DNA of 64,000 bases from positions 5,433,238 to 5,497,237 of the forward strand of contig NZ_AP018222.1 of NCBI RefSeq assembly GCF_002368035.1. Reading direction: 5' to 3'. Positions 8,513 to 18,400 of this stretch are shown one piece after another. Each line of letters begins with the position of its first letter. The first letter of the stretch is position 1. A model generated the notes under the pieces. That model saw only the letters and a program-made list of their open reading frames with translations. It was not told where the DNA came from and searched no databases. The position numbers and the translations under genes were made by a program. The DNA comes from Nostoc linckia NIES-25. GTDB taxonomy: Bacteria; Cyanobacteriota; Cyanobacteriia; Cyanobacteriales; Nostocaceae.

Positions 8513-11500
8513 ATGCCTTCTGAAGAAGTCTTCATCTTTCCCCCATCTTTTGCTCAACAACGGCTGTGGTTCCTCGACCAGTTGATCCCCGGCAATAGTA
8601 TCTACAATGTGCCGACAGTAATTCGCTTAACAGGTTCGCTGAACTTAGCCGCACTAGAACAAACTTTTAACGAAATCGTGCGTCGGCATGAAACCTTACG
8701 CACCACATTTATAGTGTTGGATGGGCAACCCTTACAGGCCATTACACCCAGCTTAACAATACCTATTTCTGTATTCGACCTCCAGCAATTGCCAGCTGAT
8801 AAACAAGAAGTTGAAGCAAAGCGTATTATTACCGCAGAGATAGAACATCCCTTCGATTTATCCTCCGGCCCATTGCTGCGAGTAATGCTACTTGTGCTTT
8901 GTCAGACAGAACATATTCTATTACTGAATATGCACCACATTATCTGCGACGATTGGTCTATCGGGATACTGATTCAAGAATTGGGAACGCTGTACGCTGC
9001 TTTTGCACAAAACCAGCCTTCTCCTTTAGTAGAACTGCCTCTTCAGTACGCCGATTTTGCTCACTGGCAGCGCGAGTGGCTGCAAAAAGAAGTACTTCAA
9101 AGCCAGTTAGCCTACTGGCGGGAGCAATTAAACGGTATTTCCATACTGCATCTGCCTACTGACAAACCAAGACCAGCGATACAAAGCTATCAAGGGGCAA
9201 TACAATTTATAGAGTTACCAAAAAAGCTAATTGATGCATTAGAAAAGCTGTCACAGCAAGAAAGTGCTACCTTATTTATGACGCTGCTGGCAGCATTTAA
9301 AACGTTAATTTACCGCTACACATATCAAGAAGATATCGCGCTAGGTTCGCCAATTGCTAACCGCAACCGTAGCGAAATTGAAGGATTAATTGGTTTTTTT
9401 GTCAATAGTTTAGTACTACACACTAACTTATCTGGAAATCCTAGTTTTCGGGAACTATTAAGCAAAGTCCGGGAGGTAACTTTAGGAGCATACAGCCATC
9501 AAGATTTACCGTTTGAAAAGTTAGTTGAAGAACTACATCCAGAGCGAAACTTGAGCCAACATCCACTATTTCAAGCGGTGTTTGGTTTTCAGAATGCGCC
9601 AATGTCAGCACTAGAATTGCCTGGGTTAGTACCTAGCTTTATGAATATTGATTTGAAAAGAACGCGTTTTGATTTAGAACTGCATTTGTGGAAGTGTTCA
9701 GACGATTTTAGAAGCTTATGGGGTGGAAGCTGGGAATATTCTCAAGGTTTGCGAGGTGTAATGGTTTATAACACAGATTTGTTTGAGAGAGCCACCATTA
9801 GCCGAATGCTGAAACATTTTAAAACTCTGTTATCAGGGATTGTTGCAAATCCAGAACAAAGAATTGGTAATTTACCATTATTAGATGAATTTGAGCTACA
9901 TCAGATATTGATTGACTGGAATAATACCCAAGTAGATTATCTGCAAAATAAATGTATTCATCAATTATTTGAAGAACAAGTACAACATTATCCTGATTCT
10001 ATAGCAGTAAACTTTGCTAACGAGCAACTCACTTATCAAGAGTTGAATACTCGCAGCAATAAACTAGCACGCCACTTAAAAAAATTAGGAGTAGCTTCAG
10101 AAGTTTTAGTCGGCATTTGTATTTCACATTCTATAGAAATGATAATCGGGTTGTTGGGTATTCTGAAAGCAGGGGGAGCCTATGTTCCATTAGACCCTAG
10201 TTATCCCCAAGAACGCATAAAATTTATGCTGGAAGATGCTCAAATTTCAGTATTACTAACACAAGAAAGCTTGCTTGAGCATTTTCCAGATTTTTCAAAT
10301 CAAATTATTTGCATAGATAAAGATTGGGAAATTATTAACCAAGAAAAGGAAGACAATCCCAAAAGCGATTTAAATAGCGATAATTTAGCTTATGTTATTT
10401 ACACTTCTGGTTCTACAGGAAAACCCAAGGGAGTGGCTATACCTCATAAAGCTGTAAATCGATTAGTGTGTAATACGAACTATATAAAATTGTCACCATC
10501 TGATCAAATCGCCCAAGCCTCAAACGCTTCTTTTGATGCAGCGACGTTTGAGATTTGGGGAGCCTTACTTAATGGCGCTCAACTTATGGGAATTAGTAAA
10601 GATGTAACTCTTTCGCCTCACGAATTTGCATTACAGCTACGAGAGAAAGGTATTAATGTTCTGTTTTTGACTACTGCCTTGTTTCAACAGATTTCTAGAG
10701 ATGTTCCCCAAGCTTTCGCAACCTTGAAATATTTACTATTTGGCGGCGAGACTGTCGATATAAGATGGGTTAAAAAAATTATCAAACATGGTGCGCCAAA
10801 GCATTTAATTCATGTTTATGGCCCGACAGAAAATACAACATTTTCTTCTTATTATTATGTAGAAGAATTAGCAGAATCAGCTACATATTTACCTATTGGT
10901 CGTCCGATCGCCAACACAGAAATATATATATTAGATACGTATTTACAGCCTGTGCCAATTGGCGTTACTGGTGAATTATACATAGGTGGAGAAGGACTAG
11001 CGCGAGAATATCTCAATCGCAGTGAATTAACTGCTGAACGCTTTATTACTCACACTTTTAGCAATCAATCAAAAACACGCCTTTATAAAACGGGTGATTT
11101 AGCTCGGTATGGAACAGATGGCAATATTGAATTTTTAGGTCGCATTGACAATCAGGTAAAAATTCGCGGTTTCCGCATCGAATTGTCAGAGATTGAAGCG
11201 GTGTTGAGTCAACATTTAGGAGTGAGAGAAGCTGTTGTCATTGCTAGTGAAGACGTACCTGATGATAAATATTTAGTGGCTTATATTGTTATCGATCGCG
11301 AACAAATACCTAGCCCAAACGTACAAAGCTTTGCGTCCTTACTTCGAGAATTTTTGAAAGCAAAGTTACCAAAATACATGATTCCAAGAGCTTATGCAAT
11401 ATTGGAATCTTTACCTTTAACACCTAATGGCAAAATCGATCGCCGTGCTTTACCCACACCTGAGACAATTACTTTCAATTATCAAGATTTCGTGACACCG

Positions 11501-11788
11501 CGATCGCAACTTGAAGAGTTACTTGCAGAAATTTGGGCTAAAGTCTTGGGAAAAGAGCAAGTAGGCGTCCGCGACAATTTCTTTGAATTGGGGGGTCATT
11601 CTCTGTTGGCGACTCAGCTAACTTCCCGCATCCGTGACACCTTCCAAATAGATTTGCCTGTACGCAATTTATTTGAAGCGCCAACAGTCGAACAACTTGC
11701 TAAATACATTGATGCAAAGTCTTGGGTAGCAAAAGCTAGAACTAAGACTGAAACTACAGCAAAAAAACGAGAAGAAGTGGAATTTTGA
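8513..11788 (+). CDS. Nonribosomal peptide synthetase, C-A-PCP module, predicted Ile
   Basis: One-module synthetase of about 1091 residues from ATG 8513. The condensation domain has the active-site motif as HHIICDD, with Asp where the HHxxxDG glycine normally is. The adenylation domain has YVIYTSGSTGKPKG near 626 and HVYGPTENTT. By-eye pocket residues D-A-F-F-L-G-V-T-F-K match the code known for Ile. The carrier domain has DNFFELGGHSLL near 1022. The C-terminus ends in a charged tail, AKKREEVEF, resembling short linear motifs that bind beta-hairpin (TubC-type) docking domains. The third synthetase starts with such a domain, so transfer from this enzyme to that one is plausible. The gene follows the first synthetase by about 100 bases, probably in one transcript. 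No epimerase or release domain. Confidence 0.93.
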   Translation: MPSEEVFIFPPSFAQQRLWFLDQLIPGNSIYNVPTVIRLTGSLNLAALEQTFNEIVRRHETLRTTFIVLDGQPLQAITPSLTIPISVFDLQQLPADKQEVEAKRIITAEIEHPFDLSSGPLLRVMLLVLCQTEHILLLNMHHIICDDWSIGILIQELGTLYAAFAQNQPSPLVELPLQYADFAHWQREWLQKEVLQSQLAYWREQLNGISILHLPTDKPRPAIQSYQGAIQFIELPKKLIDALEKLSQQESATLFMTLLAAFKTLIYRYTYQEDIALGSPIANRNRSEIEGLIGFFVNSLVLHTNLSGNPSFRELLSKVREVTLGAYSHQDLPFEKLVEELHPERNLSQHPLFQAVFGFQNAPMSALELPGLVPSFMNIDLKRTRFDLELHLWKCSDDFRSLWGGSWEYSQGLRGVMVYNTDLFERATISRMLKHFKTLLSGIVANPEQRIGNLPLLDEFELHQILIDWNNTQVDYLQNKCIHQLFEEQVQHYPDSIAVNFANEQLTYQELNTRSNKLARHLKKLGVASEVLVGICISHSIEMIIGLLGILKAGGAYVPLDPSYPQERIKFMLEDAQISVLLTQESLLEHFPDFSNQIICIDKDWEIINQEKEDNPKSDLNSDNLAYVIYTSGSTGKPKGVAIPHKAVNRLVCNTNYIKLSPSDQIAQASNASFDAATFEIWGALLNGAQLMGISKDVTLSPHEFALQLREKGINVLFLTTALFQQISRDVPQAFATLKYLLFGGETVDIRWVKKIIKHGAPKHLIHVYGPTENTTFSSYYYVEELAESATYLPIGRPIANTEIYILDTYLQPVPIGVTGELYIGGEGLAREYLNRSELTAERFITHTFSNQSKTRLYKTGDLARYGTDGNIEFLGRIDNQVKIRGFRIELSEIEAVLSQHLGVREAVVIASEDVPDDKYLVAYIVIDREQIPSPNVQSFASLLREFLKAKLPKYMIPRAYAILESLPLTPNGKIDRRALPTPETITFNYQDFVTPRSQLEELLAEIWAKVLGKEQVGVRDNFFELGGHSLLATQLTSRIRDTFQIDLPVRNLFEAPTVEQLAKYIDAKSWVAKARTKTETTAKKREEVEF

Positions 11789-11820
11789 GCAACGCCGAAA
11801 TTAGCGATCGCCATACAATA

Positions 11821-11912
11821 GACTTCTTGTAGAAGTCGGGAAAAGGGGAAGGGGAAAGGGGGAAAGGTTTGTTATTTTCCCTTTAACCTTTTAACCTTTT
11901 CCCTTTTTCCAC
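11821..11912. repeat. Hairpin and purine/pyrimidine repeat in the 11789-12198 gap
   Basis: A GACTTCTTGTAGAAGTC hairpin, partly matching the 33-bp hairpins at 27158 and 35692, is followed by GGGGAAAGGGGGAAAGG and its approximate complement, a long imperfect inverted repeat that may terminate the synthetase transcript. The rest of the gap (11913-12198) holds the leader of the sucrose-phosphate synthase gene; I see no further feature there. Confidence 0.5.
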
Positions 11913-12198
11913 CTCTTACAAAAAGAACTCTTGCAACAGATCTAATCTATGCCATCCGGTATATGTACTTGAGGTACAGTAACGATTAACTTAAGCATAG
12001 AAAAATGCGCGGATTAGCTGGGTTTAAGCCGAAGGGAACTAATAAAAACCCTTTGACTTATTTGTTAATGGTGTTTATGTACAGCCTGAATGGTTGTGTT
12101 TTTCAGTCTTGGGAGTTTTAACAAGCTCGCTAAGGTGTTGTGCTGCCGTTTCAGGCAACAATCTCTAGTAGAAATCAACCTGTATTAGGAAGTGGGCG

Positions 12199-13731
12199 AT
12201 GCACATTGGATTTCTTAACCCTCAAGGCAATTTTGATTCTGCCAATAGCCACATAACGAAACACCCAGATTTTGGGGGCCAGCTGATCTATGTTAAGCAA
12301 GTCGCTATAGCCATAGCTCAGCAGGGACACAAAGTTGATATCATTACCCGTCAAATCATCGATCCAGAGTGGCCAGAATTTGGCGAAGCGATCGACACCT
12401 ATCCAGGGGTCGATAACCTCCGCATTATCCGCTTACCAGCCGGGCCAAAAGAGTTTTTGCCAAAAGAGTTATTGTGGACTCATCTGGTTAAAGATTGGAT
12501 ACCCAACATTCTGCAATTCTATCAGCAAGAGGGTGGCTTACCGGATGCTATGACTGCCCACTACGGTGATGGAGGACTGTGCGGTGTTTTGATTGAGCAA
12601 GAGGCAGGCATACCATTTACCTTTACTGCTCATTCTCTCGGCGCTCAAAAGATGGACAAACTAGAAGTCACCCCGGAGAATGTTACAGAAATAGACGAGC
12701 AATTCCACTTCAAATATCGCATCTTAGCCGAACGCTTGAGTATGAATCGCTCGGCTATCAATATCACCAGTACGCGGCAGGAACGCTTTGAACAGTATTC
12801 TCACCGAGTCTATAGTGGTGCAGTGGATGTAGACAACGACGATCGCTTTGCAGTGATTCCACCAGGAGCAGATTTTTCGATTTTCGGTGCAAAAGCGCGT
12901 TCCGAAAACGAAGAGGCTACCCAAGAATTCATTCAAGAGCGATTGGCGCGAGATATTGCCGAGTCACGTCGAGAGTTGCCAGCGATCGTTGCATCGAGTC
13001 GATTGGAACTGAAAAAAAATATATTAGGGTTGGTGCAAGCCTTCGCTATGAGTCCAACGCTCCAAGAACGAGCTAACTTAATCTTAATCACAGGGGGACT
13101 CGACGATCCTTTACGAGAGCCGACTACTGACGACATGACCGAAGAAGTATTAGCCCCCATTCGGGAGGTCGTCAAAGAAAACGACTTGTGGGGAAAGATC
13201 GGCGCATTTGGCTTGTCAGATCAATCTCAAGAGTCACTGGCAGCAACATATCGATTTTTGGTTAAACGCCGATCGGTATTCGCCCTGACCGCACTCTACG
13301 AACCCTTTGGACTTGCTCCCTTAGAAGCAGCAGTAGCAGGTTTACCGGTGGTAGCAACCAAGAACGGCGGCCCTAGCGAAAGCTTCCAGCAGGGAAATAA
13401 GGAATTTGGCGTACTCGTCGATCCAGAAGATCCTGCTGATATTGCGCGGGGTTTGGAGCGATTGTTATGTGATGCCAAAGAATGGGAGTATTTTGCCCAG
13501 GCTGGTCAGCAACGGGTGTTAAAGAAATACACTTGGGAATCTACTGCTGAAAACTACCTGAGTTTGCTTGAGGAGATTGTGTCTTCACCAGAAACCCATC
13601 CCCGTCCCGAACTCCTTCCCATCCATCCCTACTTCCTGAATCCAGAATCCCAAGCTGATGTTTCTTTGGAAGAATTGAGCGACCTCTACTTTGGATCTAA
13701 CCAAAGGTTACTAAGTACGTCTAGCGTTTAA
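12199..13731 (+). CDS. spsA: Sucrose-phosphate synthase (GT4 glycosyltransferase, no phosphatase domain)
   Basis: Forms sucrose 6-phosphate from a nucleotide glucose and fructose 6-phosphate in the cytosol, for osmoprotection and carbon transport. The 510-residue protein opens with FLNPQGNFD and HPDFGGQLIYVK, the substrate-binding stretch shared by bacterial sucrose-phosphate synthases. It continues with MTAHYGDGGLCGVL, FTFTAHSLGAQKMDKL and VIPPGADFSIF. The GT-B donor site is SSRLELKKN, FALTALYEPFGLAPLEA and GVLVDPEDPADIARG. Length fits the minimal bacterial enzyme without the C-terminal phosphatase-like domain. An AGGA lies about eight bases before the ATG. It sits between synthetase genes but in its own transcription unit; I see no reason to make it part of the peptide pathway. 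Related GT4 activities such as mannosylfructose-phosphate synthase are less likely. Confidence 0.85.
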   Translation: MHIGFLNPQGNFDSANSHITKHPDFGGQLIYVKQVAIAIAQQGHKVDIITRQIIDPEWPEFGEAIDTYPGVDNLRIIRLPAGPKEFLPKELLWTHLVKDWIPNILQFYQQEGGLPDAMTAHYGDGGLCGVLIEQEAGIPFTFTAHSLGAQKMDKLEVTPENVTEIDEQFHFKYRILAERLSMNRSAINITSTRQERFEQYSHRVYSGAVDVDNDDRFAVIPPGADFSIFGAKARSENEEATQEFIQERLARDIAESRRELPAIVASSRLELKKNILGLVQAFAMSPTLQERANLILITGGLDDPLREPTTDDMTEEVLAPIREVVKENDLWGKIGAFGLSDQSQESLAATYRFLVKRRSVFALTALYEPFGLAPLEAAVAGLPVVATKNGGPSESFQQGNKEFGVLVDPEDPADIARGLERLLCDAKEWEYFAQAGQQRVLKKYTWESTAENYLSLLEEIVSSPETHPRPELLPIHPYFLNPESQADVSLEELSDLYFGSNQRLLSTSSV

Positions 13732-13788
13732 ATAACCGAACTCCAAGAAAAAATTATTGCTTGTAGGGTGAAAGGCCCCTACCCCACT

Positions 13789-14113
13789 CAATACGGTTCG
13801 GTTAATGTGTTTATTCCTCGAAGATCCCCCCAACCCCCCTTAAAAAAGGGGGGCAAAAAACTCTCAAAATCCACCTTTTTAAGGGGGATAATGGTGGATC
13901 TAAGACGATTTTGACTTTGTTCCAGAGATGTGTGTACACCGTAGCCTTAAAAAGGGGGGCTTATACCAATTCACAATTAAAAAACTTAGATGCAGCCAAG
14001 CTTTCAGGGTTTATATCTGTATCAGATTTTTTGTGAAATGGTATTATAACCTTCTTTTACCCCCTTTTTAAGGGGGTCGCCGTAGGCGGGGGGATCTTAA
14101 CCGAACCGTATTG
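13789..14113. mobile_element. MITE-like repeat family I, copy A, with a nested insertion
   Basis: Starts CAATACGGTTCGGTTAA and ends with TTAACCGAACCGTATTG, exact 17-bp terminal inverted repeats. Other copies (54463, 56746, 56897) are about 135 bp, whereas this one is 325 bp. The extra DNA includes 13971-14047, bounded by TATACCAATTCACAA and TTGTGAAATGGTATTA, itself a TIR-bearing unit. Non-coding. Confidence 0.75.
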
Positions 14114-14177
14114 CCACCCGACTAGAGTTAATTGGACATTTTTTATTTGCAAGTCCTTAAGCTTGAGCTTAGGGATC

Positions 14178-15359
14178 TCAGCTATGAGTAGCCACGGTAC
14201 AAAAATTACTAACGGCTTCGGCAAACTGCTGGTTTTGTTCCATCAATGCCATGTGTCCGCCTGGTTTGATGGTAACTTTTTGAGAGTAAGGCAATTCTGC
14301 TTTCATGCGATCGCTCGCCACAGGTTTAGTTGCTATATCTGAAGCACCACAAACAACCAACACAGGCACGTTAATAGTTGCAAGCGTCTCTGTTTCGTCG
14401 AACCTGAACATTGCCAGGGTGCCACGAGCCAGAACCCCAGGCGAACCCAATGCTGATAGTAAGGCTGCAAAATTTAGTTGACCCCGTGTTTCTGTACCCG
14501 TAAATCCAGACAGTTCTACGCTGATGTACAGCAAACCATTGAAATACGAAAGCCAAGTCATCAACCAAAAAATCGGCCACAGGACGATAGTGAGGTACAG
14601 CACAGGTTCAATCAGCGGCTTCTGTAATTTACGTACCACACCGCTAAAGATACAAGTTTTTAGTGGATTGGTATAAGTAGTATCCACAAGAATTAAACCA
14701 GCCACCCGACTCCTTAATTGTTCTGGAAACAGGCGACAGAATGTCAGATTAAGCATTCCACCCATGCTATGTCCTAGCAGGATAACAGGTTTATCCCCTG
14801 CTATGGCAATAACAGCTTCCAAGTCACGGGCATATTTTTCTAAAGAATGATCGTTGTTTTTCGGTTTCGAGGATTTTCCTAACCCTGGTAAATCCCAAAC
14901 AATTATTCGGAAGCGATCGCTTAGTTGTCGCTTGGCATAATACCATACAGTACTGTTCGGCCCCCAACCATGTGACAAGATAATCGGTTGACCATCCTCA
15001 GGCCCAAAAAACTCTACTTGCAATACGCTACCATCCGGTCGTGACAAACGCTGTACGGTTTTGCTACGCATAAACTTAGGTTCGTCGGTTCCCGGACGGC
15101 GCAGCAGTGGCAAACTGATAAAACGACCGCCAAAAGACCACAGAACCATTATTAATCCAGCCACTAAGTAGGATCTTCCTACAAGTTCTCCTTCGTACCA
15201 CTCATAGAGAATGTAAATCCCACCGCCGAGTACCGCAACCGACAGCAGTTGAATCAGCCATACAAGTAGAAAATTAGGAGGCATGAATATCATGAGTCTA
15301 AACCTTGTAATATCTTGATTAACTGCTTTTAGGTTCATAACATAGTTAGAATCATCCAA
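14178..15359 (-). CDS. Membrane-anchored alpha/beta-hydrolase
   Basis: Protein of 393 residues with two hydrophobic segments near the N-terminus (about 28-50 and 60-78), then an alpha/beta-hydrolase domain. The oxyanion region HGWGPN and the nucleophile elbow GHSMGG are clear. Asp in VVCGASDIATKP and His in KPGGHMALMEQ complete the triad. The substrate is not readable. I take TTG at 15359 because GGGAG lies six bases upstream; ATG at 15338 is the alternative. It lies inside the synthetase locus, divergent from the third synthetase by about 100 bases, so shared regulation or a tailoring or hydrolytic role is possible but unproven. Confidence 0.8.
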   Translation of the reverse strand: MDDSNYVMNLKAVNQDITRFRLMIFMPPNFLLVWLIQLLSVAVLGGGIYILYEWYEGELVGRSYLVAGLIMVLWSFGGRFISLPLLRRPGTDEPKFMRSKTVQRLSRPDGSVLQVEFFGPEDGQPIILSHGWGPNSTVWYYAKRQLSDRFRIIVWDLPGLGKSSKPKNNDHSLEKYARDLEAVIAIAGDKPVILLGHSMGGMLNLTFCRLFPEQLRSRVAGLILVDTTYTNPLKTCIFSGVVRKLQKPLIEPVLYLTIVLWPIFWLMTWLSYFNGLLYISVELSGFTGTETRGQLNFAALLSALGSPGVLARGTLAMFRFDETETLATINVPVLVVCGASDIATKPVASDRMKAELPYSQKVTIKPGGHMALMEQNQQFAEAVSNFCTVATHS

Positions 15360-15460
15360 CTTTCACTCCCAAGAATGATTTGTACAGTGTTGTAAGTGTG
15401 ATAAAAATGCTGGGTTAGTTAATAACTAATAAGAATTAACTGTTGCGAAGGGGTGTGATT

Positions 15461-18400
15461 TTGAATACTGTTGAGTTTTTATCTTATCTTCGCAGCTTAG
15501 ATATTCAAGTTTTTATTGATGATGAAAAGTTTCGCTGTAACGCTCCCGAAGGAATTCTGACAGCAGAATTGCGTGCAGAAATTCAACAGCGCAAAGTAGA
15601 AATTATTGAATTTTTAGAAGCATCTAATGGTAGTAACGATCGCAGCTTTAGACCACTCGTGCCTATTTCGCGATCGCGCAATCTTCCCCTTTCTTTTGCT
15701 CAACAAAGGTTGTGGTTTCTTGACCAATTAATTCCTAATAATCCTTTCTATAATATTCCCCTCACATTACAGTTAACAGGTTCGCTGAACTTAGGCGCAC
15801 TAGAGCAAACTTTTAACGAAATCGTGCGACGACACGAAGCTTTACGCACGACTTTTGTTATACAATCAGGGCAACCGGTTCAGGTAATTAATCCGACGCT
15901 TACAATACCTTTACCAGTAATAGATTTACAGCAACTACCACAAGCCGAACGAGAAATAGAAGCACGACGACTGGCTACCCAAGAAGCTCAACTTCCTTTC
16001 AATTTATCAACTGATTCGTTAGTGCGAGTAAAACTGCTGCGGTTGGATGAAACACAATACATCCTACTGCTGACTATGCACCACATTGTCTGTGATGGTT
16101 GGTCTATTGGGGTGCTAATAAAAGAGATAGCAACACTCTACACAGCCTTTGCTAACAATCAGCCTTCTTCTCTACCAAAACTGACAATCCAATATACAGA
16201 CTTTGCATACTGGCAACGCCAATGGTTGCAAGGGGAAGTATTAGAAAAGCAACTAAGTTATTGGCACAAACAATTAGACGGCATTTCTCTGCTAAATCTG
16301 CCAACCGACAGACCAAGATCGGCTGTTCAAACATACCAAGGTGCAAGGCAACCTCTACAATTATCAAAAAGTTTGAGCGAAGCACTTTTAGCTTTGGCAC
16401 AGCAAGAAGGGGTAACTTTGTTTATCACCCTACTAGCAGCATTTAAAGTTTTACTTTACCGCTATACACAACAAGAAGATATCGCTATTGGTTCGCCTAT
16501 TGCCAATCGCAACCGTAGCGAAATTGAAGGATTAATTGGTTTTTTTGTCAATAGCTTAGTATTGCGTAGCGATCTATCAGGAAACCCAAGTTTTCGAGAA
16601 TTATTGAGCCGAGTTAAAGAGGTAGCTTTAGGAGCCTATGCTCATCAAGATTTACCTTTTGAAAAACTCGTAGAAGAACTACACCCAGAACGTAATTTGA
16701 ATCAAAATCCGCTGTTTCAAGTGGTTTTTGCGCTGCAAAATGCGCCTATGAACTCATTAGGGTTACCTAATTTAACTTTAAGTACGCTACCATTTGAAAC
16801 GGAAACAACACGCTTTGATTTAGAATTTCACCTGTGGGAACCAAATACTCAAAATGGGTTATGGGTAGATAGTTCAGAAGGAATTAGTGGTTTTGTAATT
16901 TACAGCACTGATTTATTCGATGACGCTGCGATCGCTAGAATGTTAAGACACTTCCAAACATTACTAGAAGGTATAGTTGCAAACCAAGAAGAACCAATTG
17001 CCCAATTATCACTTTTAAGCACCTTTGAGCTAAATCAATTATTAATTGAATGGAACAATACCCAGGTTTCTTATCCTCAAGATAAGTGTATCCATCAGTT
17101 ATTTGAGAGCGCCGCACAACAGAACCCTGATACCATAGCATTGGTATTTGGCGAGAAAAAACTCAGCTACAAAGAGTTAAATCAACGCAGTAATCAGCTT
17201 GCACATTATCTCAAAAAATTAGGAGTTAAAACCGAAATTTTAGTGGGGCTTTGTGTAGAACGCTCTTTTAATATGGTCATCGGAATGTTGGGCATCCTGA
17301 AAGCAGGTGGAGCTTATGTACCTTTAGATCCAAGCTATCCATCTGAACATTTAAATTTTATGCTTGAAGATGCTCAAGTTTCAGTTTTATTAACCGATAA
17401 ACTAGGGCTTGAACGTCTAGAAAACTATAATTCACAAATCATCGGTTTAGATAGAGATTGGCAGATGATTTCTCAAGAGATTGAAGATAACCCTACTAGT
17501 GAAGTTACAGCAGATAACCTCGCTTACGTTATTTATACCTCCGGCTCAACTGGAAAACCGAAAGGCGTTAAAATCGAACATCGAGGATTGTTAAACTTAG
17601 TATTTTGGCATCAAAAAGCGTTTGCAGTTTCATCACTTGACCGAACAACGCAAATTTCTGGAGTTGGCTTTGATGCCTGCGGTTGGGAAATTTGGCCTTA
17701 TCTTAGTATTGGAGCAAGCATTTATTTTGTAGCTGACCAAATGCGACAAATGCCCGAACAGCTACGAGATTGGCTAATATCAAAAGCAATAACAATTTGT
17801 TTCTTACCAACACCCTTAGCAGAGATTTTATTATTAGATTTTCCCCAGAATGCAGCTTTACGAATATTACTCACAGGTGGAGATAAACTAAATCAATATC
17901 CTTTAGTTGGTCATAGTTTCCAGTTAGTTAACAATTATGGCCCGACAGAGAATACAGTTGTGACAACTTCCGGCCATATTTCTGTTGAGAATAAAGATAA
18001 TTTAGCACCTGCAATTGGGCGGGCGATCGCCAATACCCAACTTTACATACTAGATAAACATTTACAACCAGTACCGCTTGGGGTTGCAGGGGAATTGTAC
18101 ATTGCTGGCGATGGATTGGCACGAGGTTATTTAAACCGTCCTGACTTAACTGCTGAACGCTTCATTAAACATTCTTTTTCTAATAATTTAAAAGCACGAC
18201 TTTATCAAACAGGTGATTTAGTTCGCTATCGCTTAGATGGTAACATTGAATTTTTAGGCCGCTTAGACGAACAGGTGAAAATTCGCGGCTACCGCATCGA
18301 ATTGGGAGAAATTGAAGCAGTACTGAGTCAGCATCCAGCAGTACAGCAAACTGTAGTTATAATTCGTGAGGAAGAAGGGGAAAAGCGGCTAACAGCTTAT

